DNA of 64,000 bases from Haloplanus sp. XH21 (GCF_023276355.1 NZ_JALLPL010000001.1:1-64000), one strand, 5' to 3'. Counted from the stretch's first letter, positions 36,536-44,742 are shown. The notes: generated by a model not told the origin, from the letters alone. A program made the numbers and translations.

Positions 36536-36631
36536 GTGGCCATCGGCCGTCGGACGGCCGCGTGCCACCCTCACACACCGCTCGACGCGTCGAAACACGG
36601 GTTTTTATCGCCTGACCGGTTAGAGGCGGAC

Positions 36632-37294
36632 ATGACTCATTCCGGACCCGACGCGGGCGACCGCGTCGCACTCGCCTGTCCCTCGTGTTCGGACGCGGGG
36701 ACGACCGTCCACGAAGTACTGAAACCCGGCGGACAGCTCACCGTCCGCTGTACGGAGTGTGACCACGTCCACAAGGAACGGTACGACCCGCCGCGCGAAA
36801 CGACCGTCGATGTCATCGTCTCGCAGGGCGACGAATCGCTGGCCGCGACTGTCGACGCTCCCGTCGAGGAGACGATCGAAACGGGCGACGAGTTCGTCGT
36901 CGACACCGCCGACGCCCTCATGCAGGTGCGGGTCACGTCTATCGAACTCGACGGGGACCGTCGCGTCGACGAGGCGACCATCGAGGACATCGAAACCATC
37001 TGGACGCGCGCCGTGGATAACGTTCGCGTCAACGTGACCGTGCACCCGAACGACGGGACGAAAGACGCCTCCCGGAGCATCGCGGTGTCGGTCCCGGGCG
37101 ACTACGAGTTCACGGTGGGCGAGACGGCCGAGTTCGCCGACGAGGAGTTCGAGATCACCGGCGTGCAGATCCGTAGCGACGTCGACAGCTACCGATTCGA
37201 CAAGTTCGACAAGGACGGCGACATGGTGTTCGCGAAAGACACCAAGCGGGTGTACGCCCGGGACGTCACCTCGACCGCGTGGTCGGCGTGGTGA
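36632..37294 (+). CDS. HVO_0476-type zinc finger protein
   Basis: The start at 36632 gives 220 residues. Cys-Pro-Ser-Cys (about residues 16-19) and Cys-Thr-Glu-Cys (about 40-43) form a four-cysteine zinc site. The rest is acidic beta-rich sequence with a repeated Val-Asp-Val-Ile-Val and Val-Arg-Val-Asn-Val-Thr-Val layout, ending in Ala-Trp-Ser-Ala-Trp. I recall this as a conserved haloarchaeal family named after HVO_0476, of unknown role. It lies 7 bp before pcm and is likely cotranscribed with it. Confidence 0.8.
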   Translation: MTHSGPDAGDRVALACPSCSDAGTTVHEVLKPGGQLTVRCTECDHVHKERYDPPRETTVDVIVSQGDESLAATVDAPVEETIETGDEFVVDTADALMQVRVTSIELDGDRRVDEATIEDIETIWTRAVDNVRVNVTVHPNDGTKDASRSIAVSVPGDYEFTVGETAEFADEEFEITGVQIRSDVDSYRFDKFDKDGDMVFAKDTKRVYARDVTSTAWSAW

Positions 37295-37301
37295 GCAGGG
37301 A

Positions 37302-37961
37302 ATGGCCTCCGATCCGAACACGGGGTTCGACGACGCCCGCGCGGCGCTCGTCGACCGTCTGATCGAGCGCGGCTACATCGACCGCCCGGCGACCGAACGC
37401 GCCATGCGCGCCGTGCCGCGCCACGCGTTCGTCCCGGACCCGCGCCGCGAGGCCGCGTACCGCGACCGGCCGCTGCCGATCGGTGCGGGACAGACCATCA
37501 GCGCGCCGCATATGGTGGCAGTGATGACCGACCTGCTCGCACCGGCTCCCGACGACGATATTCTAGAGATCGGAACGGGGTGTGGCTACCACGCCGCCGT
37601 GACGAGCGAACCGCTCGACGAGGGGACGGTGTTCAGCGTCGAGGCGGAACCCGAACTGGCGCGCGCCGCCCGGGCGCGGTTCGCGCGACTCGGCTACGAC
37701 GTGCGCGTCTGCGTCGGCGACGGCCACGAGGGATGGGCCGCGCACGCGCCGTACGACGGCGCGTATCTGACCTGCGCTCCCGAGACGGTTCCGGAAGCGA
37801 TTACCGAACAGGTGCGGCCGGGCGGGACCGTCGTCGCTCCCGTCGGCCGCGGCCAGCAGGAACTACTGCGCCTGACGCGGCGGGCCGACGGCAGCGTCGA
37901 ACGGGAGAGGCACGGGAGCGTCCGGTTCGTCCCGATGCGGGCGACGGGCGTGGACGACTGA
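37302..37961 (+). CDS. pcm1: Protein-L-isoaspartate O-methyltransferase, copy 1
   Basis: The 219-residue protein repairs isoaspartyl damage using S-adenosylmethionine. It has Val-Pro-Arg-His-Ala-Phe-Val (about residue 37), the substrate-binding Ile-Gly-Ala-Gly-Gln-Thr-Ile-Ser-Ala-Pro-His-Met loop (64), and the SAM loop Leu-Glu-Ile-Gly-Thr-Gly-Cys-Gly-Tyr (88). Both hallmarks are intact, so it should be active. Its stop codon supplies the first base of a palindromic repeat, and a second Pcm-like gene follows. Confidence 0.93.
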   Translation: MASDPNTGFDDARAALVDRLIERGYIDRPATERAMRAVPRHAFVPDPRREAAYRDRPLPIGAGQTISAPHMVAVMTDLLAPAPDDDILEIGTGCGYHAAVTSEPLDEGTVFSVEAEPELARAARARFARLGYDVRVCVGDGHEGWAAHAPYDGAYLTCAPETVPEAITEQVRPGGTVVAPVGRGQQELLRLTRRADGSVERERHGSVRFVPMRATGVDD

Positions 37962-38042
37962 TACGGATTGTTGTAACTGTCTACCGGTGGGTCGCCAAGA
38001 CGGGGCAGCGACCCACCGGTACTGACTTAGAATAAACCGTAT
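37961..38042. repeat. Palindromic repeat, family copy 6 (82 bp, best preserved outer arms)
   Basis: It begins ATACGGATTGTTGTAACTGT on the last base of the pcm1 stop codon and ends AATAAACCGTAT. The inner arms TACCGGTGGGTCGC and GCGACCCACCGGTA are exact reverse complements, and the outer 20 bases pair with few mismatches, so the unit is nearly one large palindrome. This copy has the clearest outer consensus of the family. Confidence 0.85.
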
Positions 38043-38074
38043 GAAACGGTCGGCCGTTCGGCATGCGCGCATCA

Positions 38075-38081
38075 TTTATAC
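38075..38081 (+). promoter_or_regulatory. TATA element of pcm2
   Basis: TTTATAC is centred 26 nt before the ATG at 38104, predicting a leaderless transcript starting at the ATG. Confidence 0.65.
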
Positions 38082-38103
38082 GTATCAGCGCCAAGCCCCG
38101 GCT

Positions 38104-38844
38104 ATGGATCCCGCGGTACTGCGCGAGGACATGGTCGATGGCCTCGAACACGCCCTCGGCAGCCTCGACGAGTCGCTGGGCACGGCGATGCGGTCGGTCC
38201 CACGACACGCCTTCGTCGAGGACCGGCCCTACGACAACCGGTCGAGCGAACACGCCGGGACCGTGGTGCTCGCCCCCCGAACCGTGGCTCGCCTGCTCGA
38301 AGCCCTCGCCGTCGAGGAGGACGACACCGTGCTCGTGATCGGCGCGGGCGTCGGCTATACGGCCGCGCTCCTGGCCGAACTCGTCGGGGAGCGCCGCGTC
38401 CACGCCGTCGACATCTCGCGCCGCGTGGTTCTCGACGCCCGTCGGAATCTGGGGACCGCAGGATACGAAGGGGTACTCGTCGACCGACGCGACGGCGCGG
38501 AGGGGCTGCCGGAGTACGCCCCCTTCGACCGCATCCTCGTCGAGGCGGCGGCGGTCGAGCCACCGGCCGCGCTCGTCGACCAGCTCGTGCCCGATGGCCG
38601 CCTCGTGTTGCCGATGGGGACGCCCGAGCAGACGCTCGTCGCCGTGGAACCGGACGGCCGAGGGTATACGATCGTCGACGAGTTCGGGACGACGACGCTC
38701 GCGCCGTTGCTCGTCGAGGGCGAACAGGCCGGCGGGGTCACGCGCAACCGCACCGAGCGCGAGGACCGCGAGTTCGCCCAGCAGGGCTATTTCGCCCCGA
38801 CCGGGTGGGAGCAAGACTGGATCGACTGGGACCGGCAGCGCTAG
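38104..38844 (+). CDS. pcm2: Protein-L-isoaspartate O-methyltransferase-like protein, copy 2
   Basis: The ATG at 38104 gives 246 residues. The SAM loop (Val-Ile-Gly-Ala-Gly-Val-Gly-Tyr, about residue 80) and Val-Pro-Arg-His-Ala-Phe-Val-Glu (about 31) are kept, but the substrate loop differs: the Gly-Gln-Thr-Ile-Ser motif of copy 1 is replaced by Ser-Glu-His-Ala-Gly-Thr-Val-Val-Leu. This suggests a changed substrate or activity. A C-terminal extension of about 40 residues ends in Trp-Ile-Asp-Trp-Asp. Its own promoter separates it from copy 1. Its stop overlaps the convergent next gene by 4 bases. Confidence 0.88.
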   Translation: MDPAVLREDMVDGLEHALGSLDESLGTAMRSVPRHAFVEDRPYDNRSSEHAGTVVLAPRTVARLLEALAVEEDDTVLVIGAGVGYTAALLAELVGERRVHAVDISRRVVLDARRNLGTAGYEGVLVDRRDGAEGLPEYAPFDRILVEAAAVEPPAALVDQLVPDGRLVLPMGTPEQTLVAVEPDGRGYTIVDEFGTTTLAPLLVEGEQAGGVTRNRTEREDREFAQQGYFAPTGWEQDWIDWDRQR

Positions 38845-39287
38845 CCCCCGCGGACGACCAGCACCTTGGCGTTGCCGCGGCGGTCGACGTATCCGCTCCC
38901 AGCGGGCGGCTTGACGGTTATCAACAGCGTTCCTTCGTCCTGATTCGGCCGTAACGCCGGCGAGAGCGAGACGGTGACCGTCCCGTCCTCATCGGTCGTC
39001 GCGGAGCGAACGCCGTCGAGGTCGGCACTCCCGGCTTTCACGAGTACCGTTGCGTCCGCGACCGACGACCCGTCGGCGCCGACGACGGTCAGCTCGATGG
39101 ACTGCTCGCCGGGGCCGATCACTTCGGGTTCCGGACGAACGTCGAGTTCCGTCGTCGATAGGCCCTGAATACCGGTCAGCATGTTCATCATCACGCTCAG
39201 GCTGGCGACGCCGATGACGAGCGCGATGACCAACCTGATCGGCAGTCCTTCGATGGCGCGGGTGTCGGATCGGAACGCATCGAACAT
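38841..39287 (-). CDS. N-terminally anchored protein with Ig-like domain (DUF7382-like)
   Basis: The ATG at 39287 gives 148 residues; a longer frame to 39518 runs into the HerA gene. One hydrophobic helix (about residues 17-40) anchors a beta-rich domain with Gly-Glu-Gln-Ser-Ile-Glu-Leu-Thr-Val, Thr-Val-Leu-Val-Lys-Ala and Asp-Gly-Thr-Val-Thr-Val, a pattern of Ig-like or carboxypeptidase-regulatory-like domains. It is probably exposed on the outer face. It is divergent from the HerA-like gene across 75 bp. I recall a haloarchaeal DUF (7382) of this form; no function is known. Confidence 0.65.
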   Translation of the reverse strand: MFDAFRSDTRAIEGLPIRLVIALVIGVASLSVMMNMLTGIQGLSTTELDVRPEPEVIGPGEQSIELTVVGADGSSVADATVLVKAGSADLDGVRSATTDEDGTVTVSLSPALRPNQDEGTLLITVKPPAGSGYVDRRGNAKVLVVRGG

Positions 39288-39332
39288 GGGCCGGCCTGGC
39301 GCCGTGTCCGTACTTGAACCTCCGGATCCAGG

Positions 39333-39340
39333 TTTATATC
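39333..39340 (+). promoter_or_regulatory. TATA element of the HerA-like gene
   Basis: TTTATATC is centred about 26 nt before the GTG at 39363, supporting that GTG as the start of a leaderless mRNA. Confidence 0.65.
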
Positions 39341-39362
39341 GCAAGCCGCGGCCAGCCCCGCC

Positions 39363-40466
39363 GTGCACGTACTCGGACGCACCGACGAGACAGGACCGGC
39401 CGTCCACCTCGGCGCATATCGCGCCGCCGACGGGAGCGACGGAGCGGCGGTCGGACTCGATCTCGAACACCCCCACGCAGCGGTCGTCGTCGGAAAGCGC
39501 GGCTACGGCAAATCCCACACGCTCGGCGTCCTCGCGGAGGATGCCGCCCGCACTGCCGGCGTCGCCCCCGTGATCGTCGACCCAATGGGCGAGTTCGGTG
39601 GTCTTGCCGCGACGGACGGGGCGGTCCCCGCTACCGTCGTCGAGGCGCCGACGGTTCCCGCCGACACCCTGCCGCCAGCGTCGTGGCCGGAACTGTTCGA
39701 TCTCTCGTCGACGGACCCCGTCGGCGCCTTGCTATGGGAGGCAGCAAGCCACGCGTCGTCCCTCGGCGCGATGACGACGTACGTCCACGATTCCGGTGCG
39801 GACGCCGACGTGCGTCGCGCCGCGCGGAACCACCTTCATCTCGCGGATTCGTGGGGCGTGTTCGACGCCGCCGGACTCGACGCTGACGCGTTACTGTCCA
39901 CCCAAGCGACCGTTCTCGACTGCGCGGGACTCGACGACCGGGCGACTGCCGTGCTGGTTCGGGCCGTCGCGGCGGGGCTGTACGAAACCTGTGTGGAGGA
40001 GGATCCGCCCCGGTTGCCGTGGCTCCTGATCGACGAGGCACACGCGTTCGTCGGCGGCGTCGCGGAACCGGCCCTCGAGACGGTGGTGACACGAGGACGG
40101 TCGCCCGGCGTCTCGCTCGTCGTCGCCACGCAGCGCCCGCGTGCGCTCCCGCCGGTGACAGTTTCTCAAGCCGATCTGTTGCTCGCCCACCGGTTGACCG
40201 CCGACGAGGATATCGAAGGACTGGCCGCAGCGACGCCCACGTATCTCTCCGGGTCGCTCAGAGAACGACTGCCGAGCGATCCCGGTGCGGCCGTCGTCGT
40301 CGACGACGTGACGGAGTCGGTACACGGTATACAGGTGCGGGAACGGGAGACGCCGGATCACGGAGCCGACCCACGGGTGAGCGCCCGTCAGTCGTCCAGC
40401 GACGTGCCACAGTCGGGGCACTCGCCGTCGACCACGGGGACCGGGGCCGCACACTCGGGACAGTAG
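39363..40466 (+). CDS. HerA/FtsK-superfamily ATPase (DUF87-like)
   Basis: The 367-residue protein starts with GTG, supported by the TATA spacing. It has the P-loop GKRGYGKS at residues 44-51, a Walker B Leu-Leu-Ile-Asp-Glu-Ala-His-Ala-Phe (about 221), an arginine-containing Arg-Gly-Arg-Ser-Pro-Gly-Val-Ser (242) and Ala-Thr-Gln-Arg-Pro sensor (255). This is the HerA class that pumps DNA, but no NurA nuclease gene is nearby. At 367 residues it is short and lacks the HAS barrel. Its last 27 or so codons overlap, on the opposite strand, a small zinc-ribbon gene, and their composition (Ser, Gly, His, Gln) looks unconstrained. Confidence 0.8.
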   Translation: MHVLGRTDETGPAVHLGAYRAADGSDGAAVGLDLEHPHAAVVVGKRGYGKSHTLGVLAEDAARTAGVAPVIVDPMGEFGGLAATDGAVPATVVEAPTVPADTLPPASWPELFDLSSTDPVGALLWEAASHASSLGAMTTYVHDSGADADVRRAARNHLHLADSWGVFDAAGLDADALLSTQATVLDCAGLDDRATAVLVRAVAAGLYETCVEEDPPRLPWLLIDEAHAFVGGVAEPALETVVTRGRSPGVSLVVATQRPRALPPVTVSQADLLLAHRLTADEDIEGLAAATPTYLSGSLRERLPSDPGAAVVVDDVTESVHGIQVRERETPDHGADPRVSARQSSSDVPQSGHSPSTTGTGAAHSGQ

Positions 40467-40492
40467 TCGAGGTAGCAGGCGGGATCGCCCAT
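40388..40492 (-). CDS. 34-residue zinc-ribbon microprotein, antisense to the HerA gene end
   Basis: An ATG at 40492 opens 34 codons ending with TGA at 40388. The product has Cys-Pro-Glu-Cys at residues 10-13 and Cys-Pro-Asp-Cys at 24-27, joined by Ala-Ala-Pro-Val-Pro-Val-Val-Asp-Gly-Glu, a compact zinc ribbon. It is acidic, as haloarchaeal microproteins are. It starts 24 bp after dabA on the same strand and overlaps the 3' end of the HerA-like gene by 79 bp in antisense. It resembles the zinc-finger microproteins described in Haloferax. No function can be assigned. Confidence 0.7.
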   Translation of the reverse strand: MGDPACYLDYCPECAAPVPVVDGECPDCGTSLDD

Positions 40493-40516
40493 ACGCGACC
40501 GTTGGCCGCCGAGAGT

Positions 40517-42958
40517 CTAAACGTTCCCGGGCGACGAGACGGAGCGCTCTCCGCCCGTAGTCGGAGTAGACGACTCGTCGGACGGTACCGGCGTCGGCGC
40601 CCAGTCGAGATCTTCCTGGTACTGGAACGCTCGCCCCTGTTGCTCCGGGTCGAGCACCGTCAGCGCCAGCCAATCGTTGTCGAACAGGCCGGCGAGTCGT
40701 TCGTCGTCGGCCAGGATCGCCGTGACTCGCTGGATCGGCGCGTGAATCACCACGGAGAGGCGGAGCGGGGCGTGATACGGGGTGGCGTCGTCGTCGTACA
40801 GCGATTGGAAGGGGAGTCCCATCAGCAGGTCGCCGCCGTTGCCCTGCACCACGCCGAGGTTGCCGACCGCGTTGTGCGTGGTCTTGGAGCCACTGCCGTA
40901 GACCTCGTTGTCGACCGTCGAGAAGTAGTACTGCGCGCTGATCATCTGACAGACGATCATCGGCCCCGACATGATGTTTTCGAGGGCGTCACCGTCCGGA
41001 TCGGTGGTCCAGTCGTACGAGTGCAGGAAACAGCGTCCGTCGAGGTCGACGGCGTCCGTGAGTCGGCGGGGGCCGATGACGAAGCCGGCGTTACCCGAGA
41101 GGCCGATTTCGGGGCGGGGTTGAGCCCAATCGGCCGTCCGTGTCTCCGCCGCGCGGACGCTGTCAGCCACGTCGTCGACGCCCATCGTCCGGAGTCGTTC
41201 CTCGGTCGCTGCGGCCTGGGCGCTGTCGAGGTTGTCACGCAGACGCCGGATCACGGCTCGGTGGGTCTCGGAAAGGTCCACGCCGTCGGTGAAGAGAGTG
41301 ACATCGTCGGACGTAGTGTTGTGTTCGGCGGGGATGAACACCGTTTCCGACGGGATGTCGATGCCGGACTCGCGGAGGCGAGCGCGCACCTCGGAGTCGT
41401 TACAGATCGATGCGAGCGTCCGGGCGTTGGGTGTCCCGGGACTACCCGCACAGGCCCCGCAGTCGATGCTCGACTCGTAGGGATTGTTGGCAGTCTGACT
41501 CTGATGCCCCGTGATGACGACGACGGGAGCGAACTCCGTCCAGCCCATCAGATCGAACGCTGCCTCCGCGTAGAAGACCTTCCGGTCGGTCGACATGCCG
41601 TCCCGGTCGGTGTCCGCCGCGTCGGCGGTCGGCGTACAGAACGACGCCGGTCGCGGCGGCGTGAGTCGCTCCCGGAGCGTGCGAACACCGGCCGGAAGCA
41701 GCGTCCGAGAGGCAAGTGCCGCGCCGAACAGGCCGCCGGACGCCTCGACGAATCCGAACGCCGCCGCCACGTCGTTTTTGAGCGACTTCAGGAGTTTCGT
41801 CCCCGAGCGCGAGAGGCGGGACCATCGGTCGTAGGCCGTCGCGTCGTCACGCCGGTCGGTCCGCGGTCGCTCGGTGATGCGGTGGGTCGGGTCGACCATC
41901 ACCGGACAGGATTCGGTGCGGGTCTTCGAGTCGTACGGCTGGTACTCCATGGGAATACCGAAGAACCCGCCGTAGCCGTACGTCTCGTACGGCCCCGTAC
42001 GCTCGAGATGACGGCGGATGATCTCCGAACGCGTGTCGATACAGAAGACGAGTTGGGCGTCCGGATCGGGCGTCTCGTCCGCCGACACCGGCATCGCCTG
42101 CTGTATCTCGTCTACCAGGGTCTGTCGATAGCTTCGTTCCCACGCGGTCAACCAGAGTTCCGCCAGAACGGGGTCGTCCGTCCGGGTGTCGACCGCCATC
42201 GCGTCGGGCTTGATCGGCGTGTCCAGATGTTTCGCCAGAACCAGCCGAACGGCGACGTAATCGAGCAGCGTCACGGGGTGCTGCTCCTGCCAGAGGTTGA
42301 CCTCGTCGTCCATGCGCTGCTTGATGAATCCGACCCATCCGGGCAGCGCGGCCAGATGATACTCGAAGATGGCGTCCCACTCCGCTTCGGAGTAGTCGCT
42401 CAGAACGGCGTACACCGCCTCCGACGCCGTCTCGGGGAGGTCGTCCAACCGTTCGTGGTAGCGTGACGCGACCGGCGTCACCGACGCCGGAACCTCCGTG
42501 TCGTACGGTGCCACCGCCCGCCACGATTCGTAGAAACCACGCTCACGGTTCGGCATCGGCCACGTCGCCTGTCCCTGATCGAGAAACGCCGCCAACCACT
42601 TCGCGAGCAGTCGGTTGAGCGTCTCGTCGTACTCGCGGCCTCGTGATTCGGTCGTCGACGCCATCCGGTCGAGGAGGGTCTGCGGATCGTCAGTGATCCC
42701 GTGGGCGTCGAGCACCGCCCGCAGTATCTCCGGGTCGATCCGCCCGTCCTCCCAGGCAGTCCGAAACTGTTCCGGCGTCGGATAGCCGCGACCGTCGAAC
42801 AGCGCCTCGGCTTCCGTGACCGCGCGGTGGAACGGGCGGTCTTCGAATCCGGAGAGCGGATTCGCGCCGACATCGGAGTACAGCGGCCACACCCGGCCGA
42901 TGCGTTCGGCCGCACTGTCGATCTTGGCTCGAACCGTCACCGAATCGAATGCACCCAT
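40517..42958 (-). CDS. dabA: DabA, inorganic carbon accumulation complex subunit (DUF2309)
   Basis: The 813-residue protein is of the DUF2309/UPF0753 family, now DabA. It has the beta-carbonic-anhydrase-like zinc site: Phe-Cys-Ile-Asp-Thr-Arg-Ser-Glu with C306 and D308, then Gly-His-Gln-Ser-Gln with H485 and Cys-Gly-Ala-Cys with C500/C503. Conserved Gly-Tyr-Gly-Gly-Phe-Phe-Gly follows the first motif. In bacteria DabA pairs with the membrane subunit DabB and traps CO2 as bicarbonate, driven by an ion gradient. All zinc ligands are present, so it should be active. dabB lies divergently 254 bp away instead of in the same operon. Confidence 0.92.
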   Translation of the reverse strand: MGAFDSVTVRAKIDSAAERIGRVWPLYSDVGANPLSGFEDRPFHRAVTEAEALFDGRGYPTPEQFRTAWEDGRIDPEILRAVLDAHGITDDPQTLLDRMASTTESRGREYDETLNRLLAKWLAAFLDQGQATWPMPNRERGFYESWRAVAPYDTEVPASVTPVASRYHERLDDLPETASEAVYAVLSDYSEAEWDAIFEYHLAALPGWVGFIKQRMDDEVNLWQEQHPVTLLDYVAVRLVLAKHLDTPIKPDAMAVDTRTDDPVLAELWLTAWERSYRQTLVDEIQQAMPVSADETPDPDAQLVFCIDTRSEIIRRHLERTGPYETYGYGGFFGIPMEYQPYDSKTRTESCPVMVDPTHRITERPRTDRRDDATAYDRWSRLSRSGTKLLKSLKNDVAAAFGFVEASGGLFGAALASRTLLPAGVRTLRERLTPPRPASFCTPTADAADTDRDGMSTDRKVFYAEAAFDLMGWTEFAPVVVITGHQSQTANNPYESSIDCGACAGSPGTPNARTLASICNDSEVRARLRESGIDIPSETVFIPAEHNTTSDDVTLFTDGVDLSETHRAVIRRLRDNLDSAQAAATEERLRTMGVDDVADSVRAAETRTADWAQPRPEIGLSGNAGFVIGPRRLTDAVDLDGRCFLHSYDWTTDPDGDALENIMSGPMIVCQMISAQYYFSTVDNEVYGSGSKTTHNAVGNLGVVQGNGGDLLMGLPFQSLYDDDATPYHAPLRLSVVIHAPIQRVTAILADDERLAGLFDNDWLALTVLDPEQQGRAFQYQEDLDWAPTPVPSDESSTPTTGGERSVSSPGNV

Positions 42959-43212
42959 AGTCGTTTTCTCCGCAGATGCGTGGACTTCTCTCGACTCTAT
43001 TCTTAATTCTTCCCTACATATGTACTGAAGTATGGCGTATTCCTAAAACAAAGTGAATACAGAGAGGAGCGGCGAGTGGTGGAGAGACATCGGCGAAGCC
43101 GCGTTACATACTCGGTTCGATAAAAATAGACGTTTTAGGTATTATATCACTACTCTTCGGATGTATACAGAATACTTATCCCAAATAGACAATATTCGTC
43201 CTCCAAAATCGC
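42959..43212. promoter_or_regulatory. AT-rich divergent control region between dabA and dabB
   Basis: This 254-bp gap is much richer in A and T than the surrounding DNA. It contains a perfect palindrome TACATATGTA (43015-43024), an inverted repeat GTATTC-N12-GAATAC (43037-43060), a further GAATAC-N16-ATATTC pair (43170-43197), and several TATA-like runs (GAATTAAG near 43003 for dabA; ATTATAT near 43141 for dabB). Two facing promoters with shared operator sites are plausible. I see no coding sequence in it; an overlapping frame from 43053 is a shadow of dabB. Confidence 0.55.
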
Positions 43213-44670
43213 ATGGTAGAACACAGATCTTGGATAGATGTCGTCCCCGCTGTGTCGACGTACCTGACGTGGACGCTGTTCATCCTCGTCGTCGCCGGTG
43301 TCGGGTTGGGCGACTTCGGACCGACCGAGGGAGGCGTGCTCCACGTCGACGGACTGGCACAGGTCATGTGGATCGCCGTGACGTTTTTCAGCGGTATCGT
43401 TCAGAGCTTCTCCCGTCGATATATGGCAGCAGACCGGCACCAGGCTCGGTTTTTCGGCCGGATCCTCCTGTTCACCGTCGCCGTGCTAGTGATGACGGCC
43501 GCGAACCACGTCGCGCTCTTTCTCGGGGCGTGGACGGCGATGGGACTCGTCATGGCCAGGCTGATCGGGCACGTCGAGCGGTGGGAGCAAGCCACTGAAG
43601 CAGGGCGGATCGCACGGCGGTATTTCCTCGCCGGGAGCGTGCTGCTGTCCGTCGGCGTGTCACTCCTCGTCGTCGAAACGAACGCGACGACGATCACGGG
43701 CGTGGTCGAGGGGCTCGACGCGGTCTCCGCGGCGCCATCGGTACTCGCCACGGGGTTCGTCCTCGCCGCGGCGTTCGTCCAGTCGGCGCTCCTGCCCTTC
43801 CATCGGTGGCTCCTCTCCTCGATGACCGCGCCGACGCCGTCGTCAGCGCTGATGCACGCCGGGTTCGTCAACGCGGGCGGCGTCCTCCTGAGTCGGTTCG
43901 CCCCCCTCTTCGCGGGCGAGACGAATCTCATGCTCCTGATCGTCGTCGCCGGCGTGAGTAGCTCGCTCGTCGCGCAGGCGATGATGCTGGTCCAGCCGAC
44001 CTACAAGGGCCGGCTCGGCTGCTCCACGATCGCGCAGATGGGATTCATGATCCTCCAGTGCGGCCTCGGCTTTTTCGCCGCCGCCGTTACGCATCTGATC
44101 GTCCACGGCTTCTACAAGGCGTACCTGTTCCTGTCGACCGGGTCGCAGGTCGAGGCGACGGTGCCAACGACCACGAACCACGACGGCATCGACCTCGGTC
44201 CACGGGCGGTCGCGCTCGTGACGGCCATCGCCGGCGGCGCCGTTTTCGCCATCCTCTCCGGTAAAGGGCTCGATCCCACGAGTACGGGCATCTTCCTGAC
44301 CGTCGTCGTCGTCATCGCCCTGTTCCAGGGCGCGTCGCAGGTGCTCGCCGACCGGTCGCTCTCGCCGCTGGTCCGCCTGTTCGGGTTGCCGGTGGTCGCG
44401 CTCCCCGCGATCGCGCTCTACGCGCTGTGTTACAACGCGGTGTCGGGGCTGATGCATGACGTTCCGCTGGTCCACGCACCGATGGAAATGTCGGCCGCTC
44501 ACTGGGCGTTGCTCGGCCTGTTCGTCGTCGGCCACGTCGCGGTCGAACTGGGGTGGCTCCAGCGGAGCCAACGGCTGTACGTGGCGCTCCTGAACGCGAC
44601 TCAGCCGGATTCGCGGACGATCCCCGCGAGACATCGGGATATGGATGCGGGGGACTCCTCGTCATCTTGA
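43213..44670 (+). CDS. dabB: DabB, proton/ion-conducting membrane subunit (Nuo5/MrpA-like)
   Basis: The 485-residue protein has about twelve membrane helices and the antiporter-family core: Ser-Arg-Arg-Tyr-Met (about residue 67), Pro-Phe-His-Arg-Trp-Leu (196), Pro-Thr-Pro-Ser-Ser-Ala-Leu-Met-His-Ala-Gly (206), and His-Gly-Phe-Tyr-Lys-Ala-Tyr-Leu-Phe-Leu (297). These are shared with NuoL and MrpA and, given the adjacent dabA, identify DabB. It would supply ion-gradient energy for CO2 hydration by DabA. Without the neighbour, it could be mistaken for a NADH dehydrogenase subunit. The short Ser-rich tail is not conserved-looking. Confidence 0.9.
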   Translation: MVEHRSWIDVVPAVSTYLTWTLFILVVAGVGLGDFGPTEGGVLHVDGLAQVMWIAVTFFSGIVQSFSRRYMAADRHQARFFGRILLFTVAVLVMTAANHVALFLGAWTAMGLVMARLIGHVERWEQATEAGRIARRYFLAGSVLLSVGVSLLVVETNATTITGVVEGLDAVSAAPSVLATGFVLAAAFVQSALLPFHRWLLSSMTAPTPSSALMHAGFVNAGGVLLSRFAPLFAGETNLMLLIVVAGVSSSLVAQAMMLVQPTYKGRLGCSTIAQMGFMILQCGLGFFAAAVTHLIVHGFYKAYLFLSTGSQVEATVPTTTNHDGIDLGPRAVALVTAIAGGAVFAILSGKGLDPTSTGIFLTVVVVIALFQGASQVLADRSLSPLVRLFGLPVVALPAIALYALCYNAVSGLMHDVPLVHAPMEMSAAHWALLGLFVVGHVAVELGWLQRSQRLYVALLNATQPDSRTIPARHRDMDAGDSSSS

Positions 44671-44742
44671 AACAGGCGAGGCCGACGGAACGAGTCAGTG
44701 GAGCAGGGAGTCCCCGCAGGTGCGTTACGAGAGGACGGACTT

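Noticed and set aside
43053-43598. 181-codon frame overlapping the dabA-dabB gap and dabB
   Set aside because: Its start is in the AT-rich control region and the rest is an Arg-rich shadow of dabB.
43213-44670. NADH dehydrogenase subunit or Mrp antiporter subunit
   Set aside because: No other complex I or Mrp genes are nearby, while dabA is directly next to it.
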